The notes beneath the pieces were generated by a model. It saw only the letters and a program-made list of their open reading frames with translations. It was not told the DNA's origin and did not search any database. The position numbers and the translations under genes are program-made. Below, in pieces: positions 55,979 to 64,000 of a stretch of DNA of 64,000 nt (positions are counted from its first letter, which is position 1; every line of letters begins with the position of its first letter). Location of the stretch: positions 1-64,000 of the forward strand of contig NZ_JAOEBG010000026.1 of NCBI RefSeq assembly GCF_029836165.1, read 5' to 3'. This DNA comes from Pseudomonas sp. GD04091. GTDB lineage: Bacteria; Pseudomonadota; Gammaproteobacteria; Pseudomonadales; Pseudomonadaceae.

Positions 55979-58282
55979 ATGGCACTGGCACACAACCTGG
56001 GTTTTCCACGCATCGGCCGCGACCGTGAGCTGAAGAAAGCCCAGGAGGCCTTCTGGAAGGGCGAGCTCGACGAAGCCGGCCTGCGTGCCGTGGGCCGTGG
56101 CCTGCGCGCCGCGCACTGGCACGCGCAGAAGGCTGCCGGTATCGAGCTGCTGCCGGTGGGCGACTTCGCCTGGTACGACCAGGTGCTCACCCACTCGCTG
56201 ACCTTCGGCGTGATCCCCGAGCGCTTCCGTGCCAAGGACGGTGCCAAGCCCACCCTGCAGACCCTGTTCGCCATGGCCCGGGGCGCCGTGGCGACGGACC
56301 GCAGCGACAGCTGCTGCAACGGCGCCCACGCCCAGGAAATGACCAAGTGGTTCGACACCAACTATCACTACCTGGTCCCCGAATTCACCGCCGACCAGCA
56401 GTTCACCCTGAGCTGGCAACAGCTGTTCGAAGAAGTCGAAGAAGCCAAGGCCCTTGGCCACGCGGTCAAGCCGGTGGTGATCGGCCCGCTGACCTACCTG
56501 TGGCTGGGCAAGACCAAGGGCGCCGATTTCGACAAGCTGGAGCTGGTCGACCGCCTGCTGCCGCTGTATGACCAGATCTTCAACCGCCTGGCCGTGCAAG
56601 GCGTGGAGTGGGTGCAGATCGACGAGCCGATTCTCGCCCTGGACCTGCCGCAGGCCTGGAAGAACGCCTACGAGCGGGTCTACAACATCCTTCAGCGCGC
56701 ACCGCTGAAGAAGCTGGTCGCCACCTACTTCGGCGGTCTGGAAGACAACCTGGGCCTGGCCGCCAACCTGCCGGTCGATGGCCTGCACATCGATCTGGTG
56801 CGCGCGCCGGAGCAGTACCCGACCATCCTCGACCGCCTCCCTGCCTACAAGGTGCTGTCGCTGGGCGTGGTCAACGGCCGCAACGTCTGGCGCTGCGATC
56901 TGGAAAAGGCGCTGGAGGTGCTGCGCCATGCCCATGAGCGCCTGGGCGACCGGTTGTGGGTGGCGCCGTCGTGCTCGCTGCTGCACAGCCCGGTGGACCT
57001 TGAGCGTGAAGACAAGCTCGACGATGAACTGAAAAGCTGGCTGGCCTTCGCCGTGCAGAAGTGCCAGGAAGTGGCGCTGCTGGCCAAGGCGATCAACCAG
57101 CCCGAGGCGGATGATGTGCTCGCCGCACTGGCGCACAGCCGGGCCGTGCAGCACCGCCGCGCTACCTCGCCGCGTATTCACAAGCCGGCGGTGCAGGCCC
57201 GTGTCGCCGCGATCAAGCCAGCCGACAGCCAACGTGCAGCGGCCTTCGAGCAGCGCATCGCCAGGCAGCGTGCCGGGCTGAACCTGCCCGCGTTCCCGAC
57301 CACCACCATCGGTTCGTTCCCGCAGACCTCGGCGATTCGCCTGGCGCGCCAGGCGTTCAAGCAGGGCAAGCTGACCGAGGCGGACTATGTCGAGGCCATG
57401 CACAGCGAGATCCGCCACGCGGTGCAGATCCAGGAGAACCTGGGCCTGGACGTGCTGGTGCATGGCGAGGCCGAGCGCAACGACATGGTCGAGTATTTCG
57501 CCGAGCAACTGGATGGCTATGGGTTCACCCGTTTTGGCTGGGTGCAGAGCTACGGTTCGCGCTGCGTGAAACCGGCAGTGATCTTCGGCGACCTGAGCCG
57601 CCCGAAGGCCATGACCGTGGAGTGGATCAAGTACGCCCAGGGCCTGACGCGCAAGGTGATGAAGGGCATGCTGACGGGCCCGGTGACCATGCTGATGTGG
57701 TCGTTCCCGCGTGAGGACGTGCCCCGTGAAGTGCAGGCCCGCCAGCTGGCGCTGGCGATCCGCGACGAGGTGGTCGACCTGGAAGCGGCGGGGATCAGGA
57801 TCGTGCAGATTGACGAGGCGGCTTTCCGTGAAGGCCTGCCGCTGCGCCGCAGTGCCTGGCCGCACTACCTGCAATGGGCCACCGAGGCGTTTCGCCTGTG
57901 CGCCTCGGGCGTGCGTGACGAAACCCAGATCCACACCCACATGTGCTACAGCGAGTTCAACGACGTGATCGAGTCGATCGCGGCGATGGATGCCGACGTG
58001 ATCACCATCGAGACTTCGCGTTCGGACATGGAGCTGCTGGAGGCGTTCGAGCAGTTCCACTACCCGAACGAGATCGGCCCGGGGGTGTACGACATCCACT
58101 CGCCACGGGTGCCGGGCAAGGACGAGATGGTCAAGCTGCTGCGCAAGGCCGCCCGGCGGATTCCGGCCGAGCGGCTGTGGGTCAATCCGGATTGCGGGTT
58201 GAAGACCCGCGCCTGGCCGGAGACCGAGGCGGCATTGGTGAACATGGTGGCGGCCGCCCGCGAACTGCGCGCGGGTGTCTGA
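55979..58282 (+). CDS. metE: Cobalamin-independent methionine synthase
   Basis: This 767-aa enzyme transfers the methyl group of methyltetrahydrofolate (polyglutamate) to homocysteine. The N-terminal domain begins MALAHNLGFPRIGRDRELKK. The C-terminal catalytic half has FPTTTIGSFPQT, and zinc ligands in IHTHMCYSEFND and WVNPDCGLKTR. Full family length and intact. Confidence 0.96.
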   Translation: MALAHNLGFPRIGRDRELKKAQEAFWKGELDEAGLRAVGRGLRAAHWHAQKAAGIELLPVGDFAWYDQVLTHSLTFGVIPERFRAKDGAKPTLQTLFAMARGAVATDRSDSCCNGAHAQEMTKWFDTNYHYLVPEFTADQQFTLSWQQLFEEVEEAKALGHAVKPVVIGPLTYLWLGKTKGADFDKLELVDRLLPLYDQIFNRLAVQGVEWVQIDEPILALDLPQAWKNAYERVYNILQRAPLKKLVATYFGGLEDNLGLAANLPVDGLHIDLVRAPEQYPTILDRLPAYKVLSLGVVNGRNVWRCDLEKALEVLRHAHERLGDRLWVAPSCSLLHSPVDLEREDKLDDELKSWLAFAVQKCQEVALLAKAINQPEADDVLAALAHSRAVQHRRATSPRIHKPAVQARVAAIKPADSQRAAAFEQRIARQRAGLNLPAFPTTTIGSFPQTSAIRLARQAFKQGKLTEADYVEAMHSEIRHAVQIQENLGLDVLVHGEAERNDMVEYFAEQLDGYGFTRFGWVQSYGSRCVKPAVIFGDLSRPKAMTVEWIKYAQGLTRKVMKGMLTGPVTMLMWSFPREDVPREVQARQLALAIRDEVVDLEAAGIRIVQIDEAAFREGLPLRRSAWPHYLQWATEAFRLCASGVRDETQIHTHMCYSEFNDVIESIAAMDADVITIETSRSDMELLEAFEQFHYPNEIGPGVYDIHSPRVPGKDEMVKLLRKAARRIPAERLWVNPDCGLKTRAWPETEAALVNMVAAARELRAGV

Positions 58283-58356
58283 TCCTGGGGGGGCTTATCG
58301 CGCATGTGTTTCGCACTTCGGCTAGAGTGCCCGGACATTCCTGGCGAAGGCCCACC

Positions 58357-58875
58357 ATGAAGCCCATCCACCTCACCTTGATCTGCCACGCCCGCACCGA
58401 GGCGCAAAGGGTGGGGCGCTTCGCCCTGGACGACGAACCGCTGCGTGATCCGCCGTTGCTTGCGCTTGAGCGTTCGGCCCGCTATCTCACGGCACCTGAG
58501 CTGCGTACCCGCCAGACCGCCGAGGGGCTAGGGGCGGTGGTCGATGAAGGCTTGCGCGACGGCGACCTGGGTAGCTGGAAAGGCTTGCCGCTCAAGCAAC
58601 TGGGCGCCGCAGACCTCCAGGCTTGGCTGACCGACCCGCAGGCCGCGCCTCACGGTGGTGAGTCGATCGCCGCGCTGTGCCAGCGCGTCGCCCATTGGAT
58701 GGACAGCGCCCTGAGCGAGGGGGAGTGGATCGCCATCACCCACCCCTTCGTCATTCGCGCCGCGATGCTGCATGCGCTGGGCGCGCCGCTGCAGGCCTTT
58801 CAGCGTATCGATGTGCCACCGCTGGCGCGGGTGCGGTTCAGCCATAGCGGCCAGTGGCGGTTGCAGCTGGGCTGA
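58357..58875 (+). CDS. Histidine phosphatase family protein with a CHAR motif
   Basis: This 172-aa member of the phosphoglycerate mutase-like family has the usual RHG catalytic motif replaced by CHA in LTLICHARTEAQR. A histidine pair is kept in IAITHPFVIR, and GDLGSWKG is present. Such proteins in Pseudomonas occur near cobalamin/cobalt genes, but none is adjacent here. Activity is uncertain. Start 75 bp after metE. Confidence 0.8.
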   Translation: MKPIHLTLICHARTEAQRVGRFALDDEPLRDPPLLALERSARYLTAPELRTRQTAEGLGAVVDEGLRDGDLGSWKGLPLKQLGAADLQAWLTDPQAAPHGGESIAALCQRVAHWMDSALSEGEWIAITHPFVIRAAMLHALGAPLQAFQRIDVPPLARVRFSHSGQWRLQLG

Positions 58876-58890
58876 TGGGTATGTCTTTCG

Positions 58891-58941
58891 AGGTGTTCGC
58901 CGCAACGCTTGCAGCGTCTGTGAGAGTTGCGGCGAACACCT
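58891..58941. terminator. Long hairpin between convergent genes
   Basis: AGGTGTTCGCCGCAAC pairs perfectly over 16 bp with GTTGCGGCGAACACCT around a 19-nt loop. It stands between the phosphatase gene and the convergent exporter gene. There is no T run, so termination would need a factor or it has another role. Confidence 0.6.
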
Positions 58942-58974
58942 GGCGGCCCTCACTCGATCTTGAAAGGAATGGAC

Positions 58975-59928
58975 CTAACGGCGTACCAACGCCGGCACGG
59001 CGCGAACATAGATCAACTCGCTGACCAGCTCCACCAGTGTCTGGGTGATCACCGCCGCCGCCGCCAGCGCGCGGATCGACTCCGGCAGCGCCAGCGCCAA
59101 CGGCAGCACCACCAGCGAATTGCGCGTGGCGGCACTGAAGGTCACCGCCCGGGCTTCGCCTGTGGACAACCTGAACAGCCGCGCCGCGAACATCCCCAGC
59201 AGCGGCGCCAGCAAGGCGAAGCCGACATACACCGGCACCACCGGCAACAGGTCGTCCAGGCGGCTGGCCACCACGCCGATCTGCGAGCCGATCACCGCGA
59301 TCAGCACCAGCGCCATGGCCGGCACTGGCAGCCAGGCCCAGGCGTCGTTCCACTTCGCTACCAGCGCCGAGCGCCGTGCCCCGGCGCTGGTGGCGACCGC
59401 CAGCAGCAGCGGTAGCACGATCAGCAGCACGAAGGCCTCGACGAAGGGCACCACGGAAATCTCGACACTGCCGCCGCCGAGCATCAACGCCAGGTACAGC
59501 GGCAGCAGCGCCAGTTGCACCAGCAGCAGCACCGGCGTGGCGGCGAGGGTCAGGCGCGAGTCGCCCTTGCCGATATGGGTGAACACCACCACGTAGTCGA
59601 TGCACGGTGTCAGCAGCACCAGCAGCGCGCCGACCAGCACGGCCGGATGATCGGCCAGCCCTCGGGTACCGATCCATACCAGCAGCGGCACCAGCACGAA
59701 GTTGGCCAGCAGCAGCGCGCCCATGAAGCGTCGGTTGCCCAGCCCGGCGCGCAGGTCGAGGAAGGGGATCTGCAGGAACATCGCGTACATCAGCACGGCG
59801 ATGGCCGGCGTCACCAACACCTCCAGTGGCTGGGCCATGCCTGGCGCCAGCAGGCCGACGGCGGCGGCGAGCGCCACGGCGATGAAGTACAGGGGAATCT
59901 GGTTGCGTTCGAGCTGCTCTCTGTCCAC
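58975..59928 (-). CDS. ACR3/bile acid:sodium symporter-like exporter
   Basis: This 317-aa membrane protein has about ten helices. LLTPCIDYVVVFTHIGKGDS resembles the cysteine-containing helix 4 region of ACR3 arsenite carriers and their relatives, and AVTFSAATRNSLVVLPLALA is the conserved family motif. It may export arsenite or move another anion. There are no ars regulators next to it. It is divergent from the SDR gene. Confidence 0.8.
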   Translation of the reverse strand: MDREQLERNQIPLYFIAVALAAAVGLLAPGMAQPLEVLVTPAIAVLMYAMFLQIPFLDLRAGLGNRRFMGALLLANFVLVPLLVWIGTRGLADHPAVLVGALLVLLTPCIDYVVVFTHIGKGDSRLTLAATPVLLLVQLALLPLYLALMLGGGSVEISVVPFVEAFVLLIVLPLLLAVATSAGARRSALVAKWNDAWAWLPVPAMALVLIAVIGSQIGVVASRLDDLLPVVPVYVGFALLAPLLGMFAARLFRLSTGEARAVTFSAATRNSLVVLPLALALPESIRALAAAAVITQTLVELVSELIYVRAVPALVRR

Positions 59929-60004
59929 GGGCGTCCTGGCATTTCCGACTGAATTACTGGGGCGGGAAGGTTACTATCTGGCGCAGTCCATAGGGAGTGA
60001 TTCG

Positions 60005-60712
60005 ATGCGAATTCTGGTGGTGGGTGCGAGCAAGGGATTGGGCCGGGCGCTGGTCGAGGGCCTGGGAGGCGAAGGTGACACGCTGATCGGTGTGTCGCGC
60101 ACCCGGCCGGCGTCGCTGCCGGGGGCGGCGCGCTGGATCGAGGCCGACCTGGGCCAGCCGTGGCACGCGGCGGCGGTCATCCATGAAGCGGTGGCCGGCG
60201 CCGGGCTGGATGTGCTGGTCTACAACGTCGGGATCTGGGAGGAACGGGCCTTCGAGGACGGCTACAGCTTCCTCGACGACGACGACGGGCAGATCCAGCG
60301 CATGGTCGACACCAACATCACCGCGCCGCTGCTGCTGATCAAGCGCCTGCTGCCGGTGCTGCTGCAGAGCGACCGGCCACGGATCATCCTCACCGGTTCC
60401 ACTTCCGGCCTGCCAGGCAGCGGCCGCCCGGAAGTCACCTTCGGCGCGAGCAAGTTCGGCCTGCGCGGAATTGCCGAAAGCCTGCGCGAAGGTTTTCGTG
60501 ATCGGGGCCTGGGGGTGAGCTGCCTGAATCTGGGTTACCTGAATACCGAGGACGGCCTGCAGGTGCCGCTGGCCGAGGCCGAGCGGCGTGGCGAGGGGAC
60601 GTTGATCCCGCTGCACGATGTGGTGCAGGTGTGCCGGATGATGCTGAACCTGTCGTCGGCCAGCTATGTGCGCGACATCACCTTGCCCGCGCTGCGTGAC
60701 GAGCGCTTCTGA
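60005..60712 (+). CDS. Short-chain dehydrogenase/reductase
   Basis: This 235-aa SDR has the cofactor motif VVGASKGLGRALVEGL at the N-terminus, YNVGIWEE replacing the usual NNAG, and a catalytic-like region STSGLPGSGRPEVTFGASKFG where the active-site tyrosine position is phenylalanine (TFGASK rather than YxxxK). It may therefore be inactive or altered. Substrate unknown. The next gene starts two bases after its stop codon. Confidence 0.85.
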   Translation: MRILVVGASKGLGRALVEGLGGEGDTLIGVSRTRPASLPGAARWIEADLGQPWHAAAVIHEAVAGAGLDVLVYNVGIWEERAFEDGYSFLDDDDGQIQRMVDTNITAPLLLIKRLLPVLLQSDRPRIILTGSTSGLPGSGRPEVTFGASKFGLRGIAESLREGFRDRGLGVSCLNLGYLNTEDGLQVPLAEAERRGEGTLIPLHDVVQVCRMMLNLSSASYVRDITLPALRDERF

Positions 60713-60713
60713 G

Positions 60714-61256
60714 ATGACCTTCGAGCAACAGGTCCGAGCGGTTATCCACAACGACCCGGTGCGCTGGCGGCTGCTGGCCGTCGTGCGGGAGCTGGCGCTG
60801 CCGGATGCTTGGATCGGCGCGGGCTTCGTGCGCAATGCCGTGTGGGATCACCTGCATGGTCGGGCGTCGACGGCCCCGGACGGGGATGTGGATGTGCTGT
60901 GGTTCGATCGCTCGGGGATCGATCCGGCAGAAGACCTGCGCCTGGAGGCTCGGCTGCTGGGCCATGCGCCGCAGGTGCTGTGGTCGGTCAAGAACCAGGC
61001 GCGCATGCATCTGCGCAATGGCCAGGAACCATACGCCTCGACCGAGGATGCCATGCGCTATTGGCCGGAGACGGCCACGGCGGTGGCGGTGCGGCGCACG
61101 GCGGATGACCGGTGCGAGGTGCTGGCGCCTTTGGGGCTGGACGATCTGTTCGGCCTGCGGCTGCGTTCCACGCCGGGCAAGGCCGAGGTGATGGCCGTAC
61201 GGGCTCGGGACAAGGGTTGGCTGCAGCGCTGGTCGAGGTTGCGTTCGCTCGGTTGA
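60714..61256 (+). CDS. Nucleotidyltransferase family protein (NTP_transf_6)
   Basis: This 180-aa protein contains WIGAGFVRNAVWDHLHG and DGDVDVLWFDRSG, the acidic motif of the nucleotidyltransferase-fold group PF06042, and later VKNQARMHLRNGQEPYAST. The target is not known. It is coupled to the SDR gene. Confidence 0.87.
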   Translation: MTFEQQVRAVIHNDPVRWRLLAVVRELALPDAWIGAGFVRNAVWDHLHGRASTAPDGDVDVLWFDRSGIDPAEDLRLEARLLGHAPQVLWSVKNQARMHLRNGQEPYASTEDAMRYWPETATAVAVRRTADDRCEVLAPLGLDDLFGLRLRSTPGKAEVMAVRARDKGWLQRWSRLRSLG

Positions 61257-61260
61257 ACAA

Positions 61261-61284
61261 GCCCGGCAGGCGAACCTGCCGGGC
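61261..61284. terminator. Hairpin between convergent genes
   Basis: GCCCGGCAGG pairs perfectly with CCTGCCGGGC around CGAA. It lies right after the nucleotidyltransferase stop and before the convergent orphan gene. No clear T run. Confidence 0.7.
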
Positions 61285-61297
61285 CTGGCTCGCGGTC

Positions 61298-62185
61298 TTA
61301 ACTGACCAGGCAGATCGCCCGCAGTGTCGAGCCTGGTTTCACAGGCGTGGTGGTGTCACCGAGCCATTGCTGGGTGTCGGTCTTCTGCTGTTTGGCGAAC
61401 ACGTCCCTGACGTTCTCCCAGCTTTCCACCGACAGCTGGTAGACCGCCTGGGACAAGGTGTAGGACGACTGGAAGGTGATGGTGCCTTTCTTGCTGGTGG
61501 CCTTGATGGTGAATTCGCTGGCATACAGCATGAAGTTCACCGAGCCGGCGATGCCGGTCTGCAGGATGTTCTGGTTGAAGTTGGACTGGCGCTCGGTCTG
61601 CTCGGAATAGGACAGCGCCGCATTCACCAGGCTGCTCAGGGATTTCTTGATCTGCTCGACGTCCTTGGCCGCCAGGCCGATGAAGCCTTTGACGAACGAA
61701 TCGATCAGCGCGTTGGCGTCATGGCTCTTCTGCTGGATCTGCGTCACTTGGGCGGCGAGCAGCGAAAGGAAGGGGATCTCGGCGATCTCCTGGGTGAAGG
61801 CGATGAAGTGTTCGCGGTCACCCTTGGCCTTGGGCTTCTGGTCGGTGGGCTGGTCCAATGGGTTGTATTCGGAGCGCCGGCGGGCGATGTCGATGGCGGT
61901 CTGCAGGCCTTCGTAGATGCTGACCGGCGCTTTGCCTGGGCTGACGTTCTTGTTGGCGTCGTTGGCGTAGCTGTCGGTCGCCGAGCCGGCCGCCGGGCTG
62001 AAGAACGGGTTGATGGCATCGGCGCCGCTGCGCATGGCGCGGCCTGTCGCGGTGAGCTGGTGATGATGGTTGTAGTCGTGGGCGAAGATATTGCCGTGTG
62101 GTGTCGTCGACTTCACGCGGGCCTTTCCTTCCAGCCAGGCCTGAGCAACTTCTTTCTCGGACGGGGCGGCTCCTGGAGCGTTCAT
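61298..62185 (-). CDS. Orphan 295-aa protein of unknown function
   Basis: A soluble protein (MNAPGAAPSEKEVAQAWLEG...) with no signal peptide. The middle (about residues 125-205) is a long helical region (DREHFIAFTQEIAEIPFLSL, then LLAAQVTQIQQKSHDANALI and DSFVKGFIGLAAKDVEQIKK). The C-terminus is mixed. The N-terminus has the histidine-rich NIFAHDYNHHHQLTAT. I do not recognise the family. The promoter region is unusually AT-rich for this genome, which suggests acquired DNA. Confidence 0.7.
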   Translation of the reverse strand: MNAPGAAPSEKEVAQAWLEGKARVKSTTPHGNIFAHDYNHHHQLTATGRAMRSGADAINPFFSPAAGSATDSYANDANKNVSPGKAPVSIYEGLQTAIDIARRRSEYNPLDQPTDQKPKAKGDREHFIAFTQEIAEIPFLSLLAAQVTQIQQKSHDANALIDSFVKGFIGLAAKDVEQIKKSLSSLVNAALSYSEQTERQSNFNQNILQTGIAGSVNFMLYASEFTIKATSKKGTITFQSSYTLSQAVYQLSVESWENVRDVFAKQQKTDTQQWLGDTTTPVKPGSTLRAICLVS

Positions 62186-62559
62186 GGCAAATCCCTTTAG
62201 CAGGTTTATTAATAGGGTCTAGTGCGCTGGAACTTAAGCAGTTCGTTGGGCGCCTGACTCAGGCTAGAGGGGAGTTTGAAAGTGTCAAAGTGTCATTTTT
62301 AACACTGTAGGAAAGTAGTGGGGCACATGGAGCCAATCGAATTAAATAAAGATTGGCTTATCGTGAAGTGTTGGTGTTTGTCGGCGGCATATATTCGTTT
62401 GAATATGTTTTATTGGTGAATGTGCCTGTTGGGGTTTTCAAGTAAATTGCAACTAATGCTTCGGAGAGGTCGGACGGTCGGTGCCGGACGCTTCGCGGGT
62501 GAACCCGCTCCCACAGGTTTCGGTGTCGCTGTGGTGGGAGCGGGTTGGTCGGGCGTGGA
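62186..62559. other. AT-rich gap upstream of the orphan gene
   Basis: This 374-bp stretch is AT-rich at 62,200-62,440. AGCCAATC/GATTGGCT is an 8-bp inverted repeat at 62331-62358. A REP pair sits at its right end (62489-62555). Promoters of the orphan gene probably lie here. No gene is seen. Confidence 0.55.
62489..62555. repeat. REP-like elements, opposed pair
   Basis: CGCTTCGCGGGTGAACCCGC is followed by TCCCACAGG, and then a reversed partial copy GTGGTGGGAGCGGGTTGGTC, just before the thiolase stop codon. Confidence 0.75.
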
Positions 62560-63738
62560 TCAGCGCTCGATGGCCAACGCCACGCCCTGGCCACCACCGA
62601 TGCACAAGGTGGCCAGGCCCTTCTTCGCATCACGCTTGATCATCTCGTGCAGCAGGGTCACCAGCACCCGGCACCCGGAAGCACCGATCGGGTGGCCCAG
62701 GGCGATCGCGCCGCCGTTGACGTTGACCTTGGACGCATCCCACTCCAGCTGCTTGCCCACCGCCAGCGCCTGGGCGGCGAAGGCTTCGTTGGCTTCGATC
62801 AGGTCCAGCTCGCCGAGCTGCCAGCCGGCTTTGCCCAGGCAGCGCTGGGTCGCCGAAACCGGGCCGATGCCCATGATCGCCGGGTCGACGCCGGCGCTGG
62901 CGTAGGCGGCGATCTTCGCCAGCACCGGCAGGCCGAGGGCCTTGGCCTTGGCGGCGCTCATCAGCAGCACCGCGGCGGCGCCGTCGTTGAGGCTGGAGGC
63001 GTTGCCGGCGGTGACGCTGCCGTCCTTCTTGAACGCGGCGCGCAGCTTGCCGAGGGACTCGGCGCTGGTGCCGGGGCGCGGTTGCTCGTCGGTGTCGAAC
63101 ACCAGCGCCTCGCCTTTCTTCTGCGGGATGTGGATCGGGGTGATCTCGTCCTTGAAGCGGCCGGCCTCGATGGCGGCCACGGCCTTGCGCTGGGACTCGG
63201 CGGCGAAGGCGTCCTGCTGCTCGCGGGTCAGGTTGTACTGCTCGACCAGGTTCTCGGCGGTGATACCCATGTGGTAGTCGTTGAAGGCGTCCCACAGGCC
63301 GTCGGTGATCATGCTGTCGATCAGTTGGCCATGGCCCATGCGTTGACCGGTACGGGCCGAGGGCATCACGTAGGGGGCCAGGCTCATGTTCTCCTGGCCG
63401 CCGGCGATGACCACCTCGGCGTCGCCGCAGCGGATGGCCTGGGCGGCCAGGTGCAGGGCCTTGAGGCCCGAGCCGCAGACCTTGTTCAGGGTCAGGGCGG
63501 GGACTTCGTAGGGCAGGCCGGCCTTGACGGCGGCCTGGCGGGCGGGGTTCTGGCCGGCGCCGGCGGTGAGCACCTGGCCGAGGATCACTTCGTCGACCTG
63601 GGCAGGATCCAGCTGGGTCTGGGCCAGCAGCTGGCGGATCACGGCGGCGCCCAGCTCCACGGCGGACACGTTGGCCAGCGCCCCCTGGAAGCTGCCGATG
63701 GCAGTGCGGGTGGCGGCGACGATGACGACTTCGTTCAT
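62560..63738 (-). CDS. Acetyl-CoA C-acetyltransferase (thiolase)
   Basis: This 392-aa thiolase has the acyl-binding cysteine at residue 88 in TLNKVCGSG, histidine in AIALGHPIGASGCR and the second catalytic cysteine in TLCIGGGQG. It joins or cleaves acetoacetyl-CoA. The start MNEVVIVAATRTAIG is the family start; a longer frame (63771) adds an unlikely tail. The sequence cannot tell a degradative (AtoB) from a biosynthetic (PhaA) role. Confidence 0.93.
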   Translation of the reverse strand: MNEVVIVAATRTAIGSFQGALANVSAVELGAAVIRQLLAQTQLDPAQVDEVILGQVLTAGAGQNPARQAAVKAGLPYEVPALTLNKVCGSGLKALHLAAQAIRCGDAEVVIAGGQENMSLAPYVMPSARTGQRMGHGQLIDSMITDGLWDAFNDYHMGITAENLVEQYNLTREQQDAFAAESQRKAVAAIEAGRFKDEITPIHIPQKKGEALVFDTDEQPRPGTSAESLGKLRAAFKKDGSVTAGNASSLNDGAAAVLLMSAAKAKALGLPVLAKIAAYASAGVDPAIMGIGPVSATQRCLGKAGWQLGELDLIEANEAFAAQALAVGKQLEWDASKVNVNGGAIALGHPIGASGCRVLVTLLHEMIKRDAKKGLATLCIGGGQGVALAIER

Positions 63739-63859
63739 TGTTGTTCTCCGGGATACGAGCGTGATCGTCACAGCATCCCCGCACTGCGCTCATTTGAGAA
63801 GTTTGTTTTTCTTTGCGATTGATCGGGTTTGCAAATGAATGGGACATCGCTTGCCGGCC

Positions 63860-63892
63860 CCTGTGGGAGCGACTTCAGCCGCGAACACCGGC
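63860..63892. repeat. REP-like element
   Basis: CTGTGGGAGCGACTTCAGCC with GCGAACACCGG, the variant REP common in this genus. It overlaps the end of the next gene. Confidence 0.55.
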
Positions 63893-64000
63893 TCCACCGG
63901 TGCCAGCCACCGCGTTGCACGCCGCAAAGCGCACCTGTACGGCGAACCCGCCGCCGTCCCGGTTGAAGCACGCGAGCCTGCCACCCAGCTGCTCCACCAC
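63875..64000 (-). CDS. C-terminal end of a probable sensor histidine kinase (partial)
   Basis: The last 41 codons before a TGA read VVEQLGGRLACFNRDGGGFA and then VQVRFAACNAV. This is the pattern of the end of a histidine kinase ATPase domain, where an LGG segment precedes a final strand. The rest lies beyond the window. It is called from a short stretch only. Confidence 0.6.
   Translation of the reverse strand: MVEQLGGRLACFNRDGGGFAVQVRFAACNAVAGTGGAGVRG

Noticed and set aside
58283..58356. Cobalamin riboswitch upstream of the histidine phosphatase
   Set aside because: The gap is only 74 bp and lacks a B12 box.

Overview
The window is a stretch of chromosome from a fluorescent Pseudomonas, most likely the P. 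putida group. The GC-rich core, the gene order murJ-ribF-ileS-lspA-fkpB-ispH-minor pilins-thiO and pilA-pilC-pilD-coaE-yacG, the PP0621, DUF1780 and DUF3094 family proteins, and many REP-like hairpins containing a GCGGG...CCCGCTCCCAC core all point there. This placement rests on recognising families and gene order; no database search was run.

Layout. Bases 1-31,000 are core genome. They hold the 3' end of a 5S rRNA, a LetA/PqiA + MCE lipid-transport operon, rpsT, murJ, the ribF-ileS-lspA-fkpB-ispH run, a minor pilin cluster, thiO, bamD, rluD-pgeF, clpB, a tRNA Asn-Pro-Lys cluster, ndh, small conserved genes, yacG-coaE-pilD-pilC and the pilin gene pilA. A small unrecognised two-gene islet (26,572-27,319) interrupts this run.

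Bases 31,069-44,811 are an integrated element of about 13.7 kb in the 3' end of tRNA-Thr(CGT). It is bounded by an exact 51-bp direct repeat and carries a tyrosine integrase at its right end. Its left end has a two-gene pair of unknown function: a 307-aa soluble protein and a four-helix membrane protein, translationally coupled, in the position and layout of a defence cassette. Next come a serine recombinase and a leftward operon of nine packed genes, of which only a lambda gpI-like tail assembly protein and a DUF5681 protein are recognisable. The non-coding gaps hold two unusual arrays of small inverted repeats. The right part holds several small genes, iteron-like repeats beside a winged-helix gene, an excisionase/AlpA-like gene and a ribbon-helix-helix gene. 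There are no capsid, portal, large terminase or lysis genes, so it looks like a satellite or a genomic island rather than a complete prophage.

Bases 44,812-47,723 are a repeat-rich accessory zone: a lone HNH endonuclease gene, several AAATAAATCCGTCCCC-type repeats and three copies of an ~80-bp element whose paired arms show compensatory changes. Bases 47,724-64,000 return to core-like DNA: a LysR regulator with an iron-type alcohol dehydrogenase and an APC permease, a lytic transglycosylase-like lipoprotein, an MTHFR-family protein divergent from metE, a histidine phosphatase, an ACR3/BASS-type exporter, an SDR, a nucleotidyltransferase, an orphan protein, an acetyl-CoA acetyltransferase and the C-terminal end of a probable sensor histidine kinase cut by the window edge.

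The best candidates for something undescribed are the two inverted-repeat arrays (38,075-38,585 and 39,108-39,345), the coupled soluble/membrane gene pair (31,354-32,771) and the packed leftward operon (33,602-37,909), all inside the tRNA-Thr element.
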